DNA of 64,000 bases from Arthrinium phaeospermum (GCA_006503535.1 QYRS01000002.1:2046001-2110000); one strand, 5' to 3'. Positions 47,857-59,775 are shown, counted from the stretch's first letter. Numbers and translations are program-made. The notes: generated by a model from the sequence alone, not told the origin.

Positions 47857-49565
47857 ACATATAATTTTCAGTTTTTTTGCGCAGAGCCAGTAATTCGAGA
47901 CTCCAACTAATGTACATTGCCTTTGATTTGCTATAATGCTTGAGATTTGATGATTGAAAGGGTTTGTAAGCGGTTCAGCTCAGGACCCGTTACTTTCATC
48001 GTGTATTTTATACGCCCTGAAGCTCATGAATGAGTTCCGCCATCACGAGGGCACCGTCGACGCCCGGCGCATGGCCGCCTGGGCTCGGTTATGCACTGGC
48101 ATCTTGCGTTACGGATGCAGGAGCTGACGGACGAGAAGCTGGCGGAGCTGGTGGTACGCTTTTGCCAGTCCGCCGAGAGAGACAAGTCAGGTAAGCTTTT
48201 TCTCTATAAGCTGCTCGACTCCTTAGGCATGACTGACCAGGCTCGGGATCTAGGCCTGCAGCCCGATATGCGTCATGAGCCCTCGCCATAACAGGCGCCA
48301 TATCAGTTGACGACATATGGCTTGCCATAATAATTGCCAGCTATTCCATTAGTAATTAGAACGAAGTTCCTATATACTATCAGGGGTGTAATCTCCCTAA
48401 GGGGTCTAAATATTATACTAAAGACGCTAATTGCCTCCTAAATTCTCTCATTGGCCAGTCCTGTAGCGTCTTATATAAATAAAGTTAAGGCGTTCTCCAC
48501 TTCACTTTTCGAAGCCCTTTTTCTCCCGAAAAGAGCCTTTTACGTTATTATTTAACGGTCCCGATCGAGAAGGCGATATCGAAAATAGGGGGGTAGCCGA
48601 AATTTCAAGGTAAGCCGTCTCGCGGGATCGTGAGTTGTCGGAGGGTCAAGTTACGAGTAGTTTGTATGGGAGCTCGGGTGGCCGATACCCGTTGCTTGAG
48701 GCGCGTAGCCCGTACGCTAGCCAGCCTCGAAACCTACCATACGAACCCTCCAGGGGCTCGGATAGTCCTGTTACCTGCCGTAAGAACGAAGGTCTTTACC
48801 GGTGGGAGGTCCAAAAAGCTTCGTTCCTACCCCCAAAATACCCAACTCGTTTTCTAGTCCAAGGCTTCATAACTTTCCTAAAACCAATTCCTCATCTTGT
48901 AACGTTTGGATCATCCAGATTTTAACTACATACTCTACTGGCGGGTGCTGTGGATGTTGTCAGTCCTTCCATCAATGGTACCTAGTCTTGTACTTCCAGC
49001 GCAATAATGCTGCCGAGTATTGCTACTAGATGTGTGTAATAAATGGCAACCAAATACAATGTGAACTTCCATTTATTGCATCTGTCTGTACCCTAGGTAG
49101 TATAACGTCGCCATTGGTATTCAATGCATGCGCTTTGGAGGCATCTGAGCTGCTGCACTAATCTACGGGCGGGTGTTGGCAGTCCGTTCCGCCATATTGA
49201 TGGGGCTTGAAATGTGCCAGCTGCCAGTCAGTGCGGGTGGGCTACAACTTCCATTCAAATTTGATCAATCGACATCAGTAACAACAAGGACCGGGTCAGA
49301 AAACAACAAGCAATGGGGTTCAAATAAGTGATTGGATACTCGAATTCGAGTTCCCATGATTATCATCTTTCGGAACTCTGTTTTGGCCAAGTTCTTAATC
49401 GCAGGATCGTGACCGCCCCAACACAATGACATGTTCAGCGACCAATCAAGAACATAACCTCCAAATCCGTCCGTGAGCAGAGATACTATGCTGTCCAATC
49501 ATTTTCACTCCCTGATCCATCAACAACTAGTCCTTCCTTTTTGATGACCCCTCGCACCGGCAAAT
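47857..49565. other. Intergenic region with probable sequence relics
   Basis: 1.7 kb. The first half includes a broken protein-coding remnant (next entry) and AT-rich sequence (48300-48560) unlike its surroundings. The remainder is ordinary intergenic sequence leading to the TFIIIC gene. Confidence 0.4.
48026..48291 (+). pseudogene. Frame-broken coding remnant
   Basis: The frame from 48026 (MNEFRHHEGTVDARRMAAWA) stops at 48125-48127. In the overlapping frame the sequence continues as a plausible charged helix, MQELTDEKLAELVVRFCQSA, followed by an intron-like GTAAGC...TTAG. Codon use in both parts is GC-rich like real exons, while the following 250 bases are AT-rich. This suggests the tail of a decayed gene. 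The family is not recognised. Confidence 0.35.
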
Positions 49566-52005
49566 ATGGCCACACAAGACCGAGGCCATGTTTTGCCGTT
49601 GGAGTCTTTTGGAATCAGCGCTGTACCCTTGACCACCCATAACATTGCCTGGTCGCCCGATGCAGAGCTCGCCATCACCTCGGATGACTGCGTGTACTTG
49701 TACTTCCCCGAGTTTCCGTCCGGAGGGACCACTGCAGCCGGTGCTTTCGGGTCCGACTTTGAGACGCAGCGGCAGTACTATGAAGTGAGCTTCCGGTTCC
49801 CGGTCGTCGAGATCCGCCGTCCGGAATTGAACCGGCATCTCTTCACCGCGTCGGAGCAGGAGTATCCGGACTTCCCGCCCACCTTCGGCGCCGGTGTCAG
49901 TCTCGTCGCTAATATCGGGACTTCTTTGAACCATGCCGTGGCGGTGGAGTGGTCCCCGAGTGGGCTTGGGCTCATGCGGCGGTCGGTCCTGGCCGTCCTC
50001 ACCGGCACCGGCGCGCTCACTATCTTCTGCGAAGGCGTGTCGGATGGCCTCGGCACCATCAAAATGAAGGGACGCAATGTCAGGACCGTGAGCTCATGGG
50101 TTGTGCCCTGGAGCGTGGGTGATAATCTGCTTGTTCCCCGGGCCAAGGGTCACACGTCCGACTACTCTAAGGAGCGTATCACCTCGTTCGCGTGGGCGAA
50201 AGAGGCGGCCGAAGACTCCGGAAGTCTCCTGGCTTATGTGAATGACGAAGACGAGGTCGTCATCCTGGCCGTTCAGTCAAGGCACGACCCTGCAGCCCCC
50301 TCAGGAAGTGCTGGTGAGTGGAAAGTCGAGGAGGTGGTCCGTTTCATGGCCGACGGTCCACACCCGAAAGGAGATGTACGTTCCCCAATATCTTTGCTCC
50401 AGAGTTGCGCGTCACTGACAGCTCTCTAGCCGGCCCATCCCGATTTCTCCGCTCACGGATCATCATTCGCTCTCCAATGGGGCCCATGGCTGAGGAAAAA
50501 CGGCAACTACAAAACATGCATCCTGTCGTATATCACAAGGCATTATGTTGGCTTTCGTGAGGTCACTATGCGAGGCTTTTGGAGACCTATGGAGACACCT
50601 AAAGTCGACATTCAATCGTCCGATTCGAATGGCATATGCATTCATCTCGCCCCCGATGCGTTTCTCCAATGGGAAGACATGGTATGCCTGTCGCGAACTG
50701 CAACATCTCCTCATCACTAACTCCGTCATCTAGATATGGACCGTGGCAGGCGGCCGAGTATGTCGTGGAATCATAGCCACGCCAGCCAGAGTCCAGCCCT
50801 TTCAAGTTACCTTCGATAGCTCGGCACCCCCAGAGGTGACTACGCCACACTCGCCTGAGGTTTGTGGCACTAATTATGCTTCCGATGAAGAGGCCGAACA
50901 GGCGATGAACCCTATCACTGGTCTGGTAATTCATCCCCCCAACCTCTCCGAGTCGGGTCCGAGTCCATACTTCTCGTTGGTGCGCCTGTCGGCGACGGTT
51001 TCGAACCATGATTGGTACCAAACCAACCTCCCTATCGCATCCGATCCAAATAATCCCAATGCCAGACCCAGATGGGCCACTGAGATGACACAGTTCATCG
51101 AGGAAAAGCAACCAATAGCGTTGGCATACAGACCGCTGAACCCTGAAGGAAAACTGCCCAAGGGTGATAACGACGAGGATGCCGCCGGCGAGGAAGAGGA
51201 AGACGAGGATGAAGACGAAGATGATGAAGAGGACGATGACGACGGCTCGGACTGGGGATCCGTCGAGGATTTCAGTAAGACGGAATACCTGGGGGAGATC
51301 GACCGGTTGGCCGGGATGGAGAAGGTGAACATGACGCGAATCCGCACCTGGGGCATGACGGCCAGCCCCGGCGGGGGCACCCACGCCATCTTCATCACGC
51401 TAAACAGCACCATCAAGCCGGAGCGCCACACGTTCGGGGGCATGCGGTGCCGCGTGCTCTTCGGCCAAAACGTCACCCCGCCCGACGAGCGCGTCCTGTC
51501 CATGAAAAAGCTCAGCACTGAGGGCCGTATGTGGGAGTGGATGTACGGCGGCGGGCCGCCCGTACCGGGGGCCAGCGACTCGGTGTCGGTCAACCATTCG
51601 GCTAGGAATGCCGCCAGGGAGAAGATGAGGGAGGTTGCCCTCAGCCAGGTCTGCGTGTTTTGCGGGGATGCTCTGCAGTCACAGGGGCGCACGTCGCGGT
51701 GCGGGAATGGGCACTCGTTTGGTAAGCACCCTTTTCCCCCCTCGATCATCGATACATGTGAGTTTCTATTGAAAATGCAACGCTAACCAATAATATTTCT
51801 TTCTTTTGTAATAGAGAAATGCGCGTCTACCGGAATCCCCATCATTGCCCCTGGCAGCACCCACACCTGCAGTGTTTGTGGGCTGAAATGCCTGAAGCCC
51901 CAACAGGTCAAGGCTATGACACAGAACCGCGACCTACACGATTACATTGAAAAGGAAGTCTCGGCTGAGCTCTGTGGTGGATGTGGTGGAAAGTTCATGA
52001 ATTGA
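49566..52005 (+). CDS. TFIIIC 90-kDa-type subunit (WD40 N-terminus, zinc-finger C-terminus)
   Basis: Subunit of transcription factor IIIC, which binds A/B boxes and recruits TFIIIB for RNA polymerase III. Four exons (49566-50375, 50430-50681, 50734-51721, 51815-52005) join in phase to 746 residues. The N-terminal part is WD40-like: NIAWSPDAELAITSDDCVYL and AVEWSPSGLGLMRRSVLAVL are blade patterns typical of TFIIIC_delta. An acidic low-complexity loop of mostly Asp/Glu (about 51165-51250) is inserted. The C-terminus has paired metal-binding cysteines, CVFCGDAL, RCGNGHSF, CSVCGLKC and CGGCGGKF, as in the zf-TFIIIC domain, and ends four residues after the last Cys pair. Human GTF3C4 is the comparable protein; there it has been reported to have acetyltransferase activity. 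Confidence 0.88.
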
Positions 52006-52213
52006 GAGGGACACTGCTCAAAGTAAAGCATCAATCAGTTTCGACCAGTTACTCCTTGGTCCTTTTTGTGTCCATATGTTCTATGCAACCACCTGTAATT
52101 ACCACTGCCAATCATCCGACTAAAGGTCTGAATCGCTTTAGGAACGGTTGTTCCACTACCCGGCATTGAAATGACCTCACCAATTATGACACCACCGAAT
52201 TTTGAGCGGTTTC

Positions 52214-54071
52214 TTAGAAAACCGAGGTGGCGTCGGGTAATCTCCCTTCCAGCGTATGGATTAACCCCTCCAGCTCACACACGACATCTCGATAGATGGC
52301 GCCCTGCAGCTCGGGCTGGCTGAGATCCTTGCCAAAACCAAAGTCGCAGTCCAGGCACTGCCGCGTCAGCTTTTGGAACCTGGGCCCCAGCCGAGAGTCA
52401 CGCGCCGACAGATCCGCGATGCGCCGCACTTCGACAATGTCCTCCGGCTTCAGCGCGCCCCACTGCCCGATCTGCAGCAGCGCGACGCCGAGGCTGTGCA
52501 TGGTCAGATTGCGGACTCCGTGCACTAGCTGCGCGCTCGCGAGATCCTCCGACCCGTTGGCCATGACGGTGTCGCGCTGCTTTCCTTTTGTGAGCTCGGT
52601 GCCGATGTGGAGCGTATCTAGCGATGCCGCGAGTCCTTCGTTGACTTGGAAGAAGGACAGGTCCTGCAAGCGCCATAGGGGCTGTAGCCATGGGGTCGAT
52701 TGGAATTGCAGCACCCCTTTTACGAGAGAGAGCGCAAGTCGAAGCTGGGCGGGGACCGAAATGGAGCGCTCGACGGGGAGCTTGAAGATTTCGTCCAGCA
52801 GAGATGGCTCGCCCAGCCGTTTGGGGTTGTAGCACTGCGTGTGGTCGCACGAGTCGTTGCAGACGGGAGATAGGTGATGCCTCAGATGCTCTGGCGTGTC
52901 GAGATACCCACCACAGCGACTGGTCTGGGTACACAGCTGCGTACACATGTCCCCCGATGAACACAAATCCAAGGGCTTGGGATCCATGTCGCCAACAGGT
53001 TGCGTTGCTACAGCGTCGGCAGCCTTGTCCATAATGGCAGCCGAAGATACACAATCGTCGGAGAACCTGACTCTCCTTGACTTACTGGGACGTTCCTCGC
53101 CACCAGCACAATACGTGGTGGCAACGCTTGTCGATGGCATCGTAATGTGGACGAGGCGCAAGCTTTGGGAACGAACGAACAAGTCCAGGAGCCCGCTATC
53201 CACTAGGTCAGCCCATATTCGAGGAGAGGAAAAGACTAAAGAGTTCGAAATCGCTTACTTCTGGATCTCAAAGCCATTCTGTGTTCGGTAACGCACAATG
53301 ACTCGAAGACTGCCATCTTTTCGCGAGTCTAGCAATAGTCGCAGATCATGGCTCGTATGTTTGGCCTGGAAGCACGACCAGAACGATCGGAGCGCATCGT
53401 AAAAGGACTTGGAGTGTTGGGCGACCAGCTGGAACGATTCAGGCAGTGGCCATACCCGTTTGGGGCGCGACTTGGACGGACATTGCTGGATCTTCGCTGC
53501 CGACTTCCGCAGTCTCTTCAGCTCCTGAACCGCCTCTTTGAGCTCTTCTAATATGGCCTGATAACCAGATTTCTTCGCCATTATGTGGACAGCTTGTTGT
53601 ATACGCTCGGAGGTTTTGATCTGAGGGCGTCGTGCTGTCAGTCGTTGTTCAAGTTACCTGACCATATAAGCAATGGCTTACTTTGACCTCTGGGCTTGCG
53701 GCGTCCTCCAAACCAACGTTGAGCTTCTCGTTGAGGGCCGTCGTGCAATCGCGGATTTCAGTCACTGTTTCTTGGAAGTCCTCATATTTTCTGCCCATAT
53801 ATTCCTTCAGTTCGGCCTGCAGCTCCTCCGAGTTCCACCGGGCATTTGTGGTGTCGTCGATAAGAGCCTGAGCCTCGTCACGACCTACTACGTCTTGCAA
53901 AAGTAGTTGCATCTCGTCCAGGAAGACAGCGCTCTGGGCCCTGAATTTCTTCTGGAGCCGCTTGATCTCACTGTCGTGATGCCTGAGGACTTTGAGTTTC
54001 TTCCGAGCTACCGCGATGCCTTTGATCGTGCCAATGCAAAGGGGCAGTATTGCAAGCGCAAGCTCCGCCAT
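52214..54071 (-). CDS. DUF7580-type fungal protein of unknown function
   Basis: Three exons (53682-54071, 53259-53620, 52214-53195) join in phase to 577 residues. The N-terminus MAELALAILPLCIGTIKGIA and the following basic coiled-coil (KKLKVLRHHDSEIKRLQKKF) are the usual opening of DUF7580 proteins, which are frequent and variable in filamentous ascomycetes. The C-terminal part has LRLALSLVKGVLQFQSTPWL and FFQVNEGL, also typical. A Cys/His cluster (CTQTSRCGGYL, CNDSCDHTQCYN) lies between. No catalytic motif was seen. Relatives lie beside NLR and kinase-like genes in fungi, but a function has not been established. Exon 3 uses an acceptor (GGATAG) chosen by reading phase, so that junction is less certain. 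Divergent from the C2H2 gene. Confidence 0.7.
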
Positions 54072-54393
54072 GGCTGCGGTGTGGAAAATGGCGACTGTTG
54101 GACGATTGAGGAAGGAAAGGCATTCCAGCATATGTGAGAGGCGAGATTATTTACTAGATCCAATGCGCTGCCCCAAGGGCGTCGGCGGCTGTGCCCTCCA
54201 ATAAGGCGTCCGGATGCTGCATGTACGGCGTTGCATTCTCGGCTTAGGTGGGGTGATAGGCTGACAGGCTGATTCCCGTACTCCGCCACTTCTCCGCTGA
54301 GAGCCTCGTCATGATGCTTTCCTCAGCATACTCTGCACGCAACCACGATACATTTCTCATCTCTGGCCAATCTGAGAATCACATCTCTAAGCG
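54072..54393. promoter_or_regulatory. Short divergent promoter between DUF7580 and C2H2 genes
   Basis: 322 bp between divergent starts of two accessory genes. No distinct box was recognised. The close spacing suggests shared regulation, which is inferred only from geometry. Confidence 0.4.
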
Positions 54394-57300
54394 ATGGCGG
54401 GGGCTGATCGTGTTGCTGAATGGCAGCAGTCCATCACCGCAATACGGGATCCTGAAGATCACTCAGACGATCCGCCATTGATCGCACCACTCTACCAAGC
54501 ATGCTCTGCTGTTTTTCGCGACATCATCACCCATCTCTCCAGCGACTCTTCGGTCGATAAGTCTGTCCAGCTCAGCTTGCAACGGAGCCAGAGCTATCTG
54601 GTGCTGTGGGCCGATGGATACGGCGTTAGCGACGGCTTGCTTGACATGTCGCTCGACAAGTCTCGAAGGGCGCGGGCTACTACTCTGCGGCTGCTTTTCA
54701 GTGTCTCGCAGACCCTGACCAAGCGTATGATCCATTCTCACCGCATCCCTTTTCATCTCGAAACTCATATTAGCAGGGCTGTTCCAACTCGTCCCCGAAG
54801 AGCACCGGCTTAGGCTATCCCCCAAGGTCACTGATGTCGCTCTTGCGGCAGAAAAGATCAAATTCCTGATCGAGCATGACGATAATGGAGACTCTGATTC
54901 TGATGGGAGCAGTGACAGTTCATCCCAACCTGAGGCTGATGACTTGGACGAGATTGCTGAGGATCTCCTCACTGACACTCAGTGTCTCATGGACTTGGGA
55001 TCCAGGTTCCAAGAAGAGCATGTTGGCCCTGTAAACATCGAACCTGCAGTCAGTGCAGCTCAACTGGTCACGTGGGACCCCTCCATGAACTTCGTTGATC
55101 GCGTTCGTTGGCGTTATCCGCAATGCGAAATGGCTGTTGCTGAACGACTTGGGAAAGCCAATTGGGCGCGCGTCCTGAGGCACCGGGAAACAGTGAGCGA
55201 AAACACTCTATCGTTAAAAGATCCTGTCCCAGCCAAACCAACTCCTAGTCAGGGAGCATCGACTACTTTCCGTGATTCTGCACTGGGCAGTTCGGTGCCT
55301 TCGGTCCCTTTGGGCATTCCCGGCCTGGACAACGGGGGACCGAATATGCGGAAACTATGGTCTCTTACCGCGCGGGCCAGGGCGATTCGGTTCGAGTACC
55401 GCCGCTTCCGGATGGGGCGCATGAGGGCAAACCATTCGGTTGCGTAGGCTGTGGCTTGGACGTTACCATGAAGACCAAGTCTGCCTGGAAGTATGTGATG
55501 GAACCCCGGTCATATCTCTGGTGATGCTGACTTCACATACAGAAAACACTTATTCCTGGATCTCAAGCCATATATATGTCTTGAAGGCGGATGCAGCTTC
55601 GACGGCTTGCCGTTTGATACCAAGGCTCAGTGGAAAGATCACCTATCATTGGAACATGGCTATCCCAATTCTTCAATGGCAACTTCTGAGTGTCCAGTCT
55701 GCCAAGAAGATATCTCCAACAGCCAGACTGCTGTTATTGTCCATCTAGCTAGACATCTCGAAGAGGTCGCGCTCACGGTCTTGCCTACAAATCTCGACTC
55801 CGAGGACGGCACGGACCTGGATTCGGGATTGGCATCTTCGGAAAATTCCACCAGGGACAGTCACGAGTCTATCGGAGGGGAACCGGATATGCCGGACAGT
55901 CTCACTATGGGAGACATCTATAACTATGAGCTGTACAGCCCGAACGTTAGTATAGCGTCGGCGAGTCCTACAGCTCCGGAGCAGTCAAACACTCCACCAA
56001 GCCAGGATCTATTCACACAGAGGCTTCAGGCTGCCAACAGCCAGCGTTTAAGTGCACCTGATGAGTCATCTTCGCTCTCGCCTTTCAAAGAGGGCTCACC
56101 GCTGGTACCTGTCTTTAAGAGCGACTCTGCACAGAGCCGCGCAGCGGTATTGACTGATCTAGGAATGCTGAGTGGCAGTATCAAGCCAAAGGACGAAGCT
56201 AGTTCTTCATCACCTACGCTTTATGGTAAACGTGGCAGAAGTAGTTCCGTGCCCGGATCCCGTGAGCCCTCTATCGAAGAACTGTCTACAGATGAGGTTG
56301 CGTCCTGCGTGCAAAAGCCCCTCCAAGCTCATATGGCGTCGGTGAAGGGTCCCGTCGCGACCGAAGCGCCGCCGCTTACTGCTTCTACCATCCCCGAACC
56401 CGCCATCCAACACGACCCTTTCTCCGTCGAGTCGCTGCAGGCTGACGCGACTCGCGCGACAGCTTCCTTGAAGTGGGCCAGGGAACCCACGCCCACGTCG
56501 CCCTCGTCCGTCTTCACCTCGCACCTTGGCTCGGACCTGTCGCCCTCCAAAGCTGCCAGGCTGGTTGGCCTGACTTCGAGGCACTCTCCAGCTCCTACCC
56601 ATGTGCCCCTTCAAAGTCCCAACACATACGACCAAAATCCATCTTTTTTGCCCGACGTCAGCAACTTCTCAACCACTGCCAATGATGGGTTCAACCTCCA
56701 GCTCCAACAGCTCATGGGAACAAATTGGAACGCGCCGGATGCGACCGCCCCTTTATATACTCAACACCAACCAAGGGTATCAGTTGGTAGTGGCCAGAGC
56801 ACTCCTGGTCACCATGTATTTCACCCCGCGTCACAAGTACCACCGAGCAACGAATTATCTGAACAGAGGGTTGAGGGTGCAAATGACGCATCATCAAATC
56901 ATGCAGGTACTGGAGATCAGGTCCCGGGCGCGAGTGATGATGTTCTGGCTGCTATTATTCCTGAGCCTACCGAGAGGGATGGACGAAAGGACGCTACTAC
57001 GGTGGAAGATAATTCTCGGCAAACAGAGAAACAACAGCCTGGATTTCAAAACCCACCCATGTATGACGACGAAGAGCTCCCAGCCTTCGAAAACAGCCAC
57101 AGAATCAGGTCGCGATTACAAAACACTACAGATGAATACCTATCTTTCTTGGCCCCCGATGGAGCAGTATCGACACCGCATGAGTTGGCCTATTCAGGCC
57201 TTGACGGGCACATTGAGGAGCAAGTGTTACGTAAAATGGCAGCAGCCACTTCCGTTAGAGCCGATCCAGCCGACACGACTACAACGCCTGTCGATCCCAC

Positions 57301-57817
57301 CCTGCCTGAGACTAAGCAGCTGTCGCGGCCATGGAAATGCCCGATTCTGACATGCAAGTACCATGAGCACGGCTGGCCAACCGAGAAGGAACTCAACCGC
57401 CACGTCAGAGACAAGCATTCTTCTGCGCCTGCCGTGTACGAGTGTTTGTACCAGCCTTGTCCGTACAAGTCCAAGCGGGAAAGCAACTGCAAGCAACACA
57501 TGGAGAAATCACACGGGTGGAAACACGAAAATAGCTACAGACGGTCCGCCACTACCGGGACTCCCAGACCGAGCGGCGGGGATGTCAATATTAGCACTCC
57601 TGCGGCTCATACTGCAGAACTACAACTGCAGCAGCAAAAGACAGACTGGCCTAACAAGGTTCGTTCGTACGAACAACGGTCATTCGAATCAAAGAACGTG
57701 CCTCTCGACGTATCTCGTGAGGAGTTGGGAATTAAGCTGAAAGAAACAACCAGTCATGCTATGGATTATGATGGTGTCATGTACACCACCGACTGGGACA
57801 GCATGCCTCTACCGTAG
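54394..57817 (+). CDS. Large C2H2 zinc-finger protein with apparent one-base frameshift
   Basis: Fungal-specific protein of about 1,100 residues. Three exons: 54394-54724, 54777-55490 and 55543-57817. After an N-terminal helical region (LYQACSAVFRDIITHLSS) and an acidic linker come Cys/His motifs: CVGCGLDV, ICLEGGCSFDG with WKDHLSLEH, and CPVCQED with HLARHLEE. A long Ser/Pro-rich disordered region follows, then two classical C2H2 fingers, WKCPILTCKYHEHGW...RHVRDKH and YECLYQPCPYKSKRESNCKQHMEKSH. Exon 2 changes frame at a G5 run (55334-55338): upstream the frame reads SALGSSVPS, downstream the family-like TEYAETMVSYRAG is one frame away. The summed exon length is one base short of a multiple of three. 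This may be a sequencing error or a real disabling mutation. A nuclear regulatory role is only inferred. Confidence 0.72.
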
Positions 57818-57925
57818 ATGTTGGTCAGGACGCAACAGGCCGCGCAGTCGAGGCGCATACAAGACGGCAAAATCCAATGAGGTCGACAATGCGATGTTAA
57901 TCTGCAGAGAGGGTCCAACGAATTC

Positions 57926-58135
57926 ATGACTCATGACAGGCTATTCTATTGCCCTATCCGCAATTGTGTGACTGCCCCTGACGGCTTCGTTAACAAGGAG
58001 AACTGCGAGCGTTGTATCCGGCCCTGGAACCCTGCGCCAGAGGATGGGCCAACTGTTCTTACTCCTAGATCTGTCGATGATGTGGAAGCGCAGTTGGACA
58101 CTCTGTGTTACTACTTGTATGGCTGTGGAAAGTAA
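57926..58135 (+). CDS. Short Cys-rich ORF resembling a decayed zinc finger
   Basis: 69 residues. RLFYCPIRNCVTAPDG followed by FVNKENCERCIRPW has the layout of a C2H2 finger (Cys-x4-Cys, then the helix) but with Cys where the His residues should be. It lies 109 bp after the C2H2 gene on the same strand and could be a remnant of a further finger exon, a separate small gene or chance. A polyglutamate-free, unremarkable tail ends in LYGCGK. Confidence 0.35.
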   Translation: MTHDRLFYCPIRNCVTAPDGFVNKENCERCIRPWNPAPEDGPTVLTPRSVDDVEAQLDTLCYYLYGCGK

Positions 58136-58428
58136 ATTGCGAGTGAGGCGCATCTGGATGCAGATAGGAAAATGTATGTATGACTGGACTTCTTGATTAT
58201 GCGCGCCAATCTTGCCAATTGGCGCTCGAGACGCAATAAATGGGGGTAGGATAGGGTATCGTGTCTTGTGTTGTACGTAGGCAAGCCTCTGCGAGGTGGG
58301 CAGTGGTGAACAGAATATCCATAGGAATCATAAACTCAATAGGGGGTTCGACCAAACTCGAACACCCGCCCACGCTCACGGGAGATAAGCGCGAGATAGG
58401 ATGCCCCATTTCCAGCCATTCTAGAAAG

Positions 58429-58675
58429 ATATAAAAGCCTCCCTCTTTCCTCCCAATTCCTGATTCTTTTCTTCCTTCCTTCCTTTACCATTCTTTCTAC
58501 TCATCCTTCCTACTCATCCTCACCAGTGGAAATATTCCACCATCTCATCTCCCCTTTTCCATCTCCTTGTCTCCACTTTTCCTCTTGTCCACTTTCTCTA
58601 CTGCCTTCTATATATTCTCCCTCCTTTCCTTCACCTTCATTCTCTTTTCCTTTCCTTCTTCATTATTTTTCTCTT
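58429..58675 (+). promoter_or_regulatory. TATA box followed by long pyrimidine tract (promoter-like)
   Basis: ATATAAAAG (58429-58437) is followed by about 235 bases that are almost entirely C and T on the plus strand (CCTTCCTTCC, TCTTTTCC and similar). TATA plus a CT-rich leader is the layout of strong fungal core promoters, pointing rightwards. No protein gene follows; the next sequence is a tandem hairpin repeat. Confidence 0.5.
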
Positions 58676-58704
58676 GCACTCGGGGACCCTCGAGCTCCCT
58701 GGCT

Positions 58705-58902
58705 AGGTGACCTCGAGTTTCCTGGTGGTGATTACGGACTATAGAAAAATGTATGCCAGCAGCAGTCAGTCGAGAAGCCTCTGACGGCGATGTCCAAACC
58801 TCGGGTTTGGTAGTCTTCGTCCTAGCCTTCTCGATGGACAGTTGCTAGCATGCATTTTTCTATAGTCCGTAATCAACACCAGGGAGCCTGACGATCCTAG
58901 CC
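58705..58902. repeat. Hairpin repeat unit, copy 1 (198 bp)
   Basis: First of two adjacent 198-bp units. Positions 58721-58883 form a foldback: CCTGGTGGTGATTACGGACT and onwards is matched by its reverse complement at the right end, with 31 outer bases holding one mismatch and weaker pairing further in. The centre CCAAACCTCGGGTTTGG is itself a perfect small hairpin. Confidence 0.9.
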
Positions 58903-59100
58903 AGGTGACCTCGAGTTTCCTGGTGGTGATTACGGACTATAGAAAAATGTATACCAGCAGCAGTCGGTCGAGAAGCCTCTGACGGCGATGTCCAAACCTC
59001 GGGTTTGGTAGTCTTCGTCCTAGCCTTCTCGATGGACAGTTGCTAGTATGCATTTTTCTATAGTCCGTAATCAACACCAGGGAGCCTGACGATCCTAGCC
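58903..59100. repeat. Hairpin repeat unit, copy 2 (198 bp)
   Basis: Second unit, differing from copy 1 at three positions in 198, all transitions (G/A, A/G, C/T). Its foldback spans 58919-59081. The two-unit block is bounded by inverted CCCTGGCTAGG (58697-58707) and CCTAGCCAGGG (59094-59104), suggesting the whole block is one element. Confidence 0.9.
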
Positions 59101-59775
59101 AGGGACGCCTGAGTGTCCTCTTTCTATATTTTTTTTCATTGCCAGCTGGGGTTCGTCCTCGGTGGTGAAGAAGAATCAGGAGAGGCACGCGATGCAAGGG
59201 TCTAAGCCAACCCATCCCAACCCATTGGCCTGCCGTCGGCGGTCCCCATGCCTGCATCCATCCGTATGTCTGCCGTCCCTATTTCATGGTGTTGATGCTA
59301 TTTCTTTTTTTCTTTCTTTTTTCCCCCGCCCTTCTCCCACCAATTCGCACAGACAAACCTTGGCCCACTTGGCGAGGGGATTCGCACCACCAACCTGCTC
59401 GTGAGTTTCGTGATGGACTGGTGCCTTCCCTCTTCCACCACCACCACACCGTCTCTCTTTCCAAATACACATGCTTCTTTAATTACATGCATCCACACAC
59501 AGTGCCACCTTTTTATGGTGTTTTGACGATCCAGGACACAGTAGAATACGCACAGTAAGAATAACAGCCAACCAATTAGAGTTTATCACTATTAGTATGA
59601 TTAATTGAAGCCCACCCGACAAATGATTCCACAAAGACCCTACCCGTCCCCATAATGGGTTTTCCATTCGACGCCTGGTTACTTCCGAAGGTATAAAGTC
59701 ACATAGAATGTACACCCGCCAGCCTCGCTACGTCGGTATTGAAGCCCTTAACCCATCGCTGATGCGCATTGCATT
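59101..59775. other. Intergenic region with pyrimidine-rich stretch
   Basis: About 675 bp. It contains a T/C-rich tract (59300-59340). Short open frames are unrecognised. It is probably 3' flank of the membrane-protein gene. Confidence 0.4.

Noticed and set aside
50931..51749. 272-codon open frame on the minus strand
   Set aside because: Antisense to the TFIIIC gene; its long Ser run is the complement of the acidic Asp/Glu loop.
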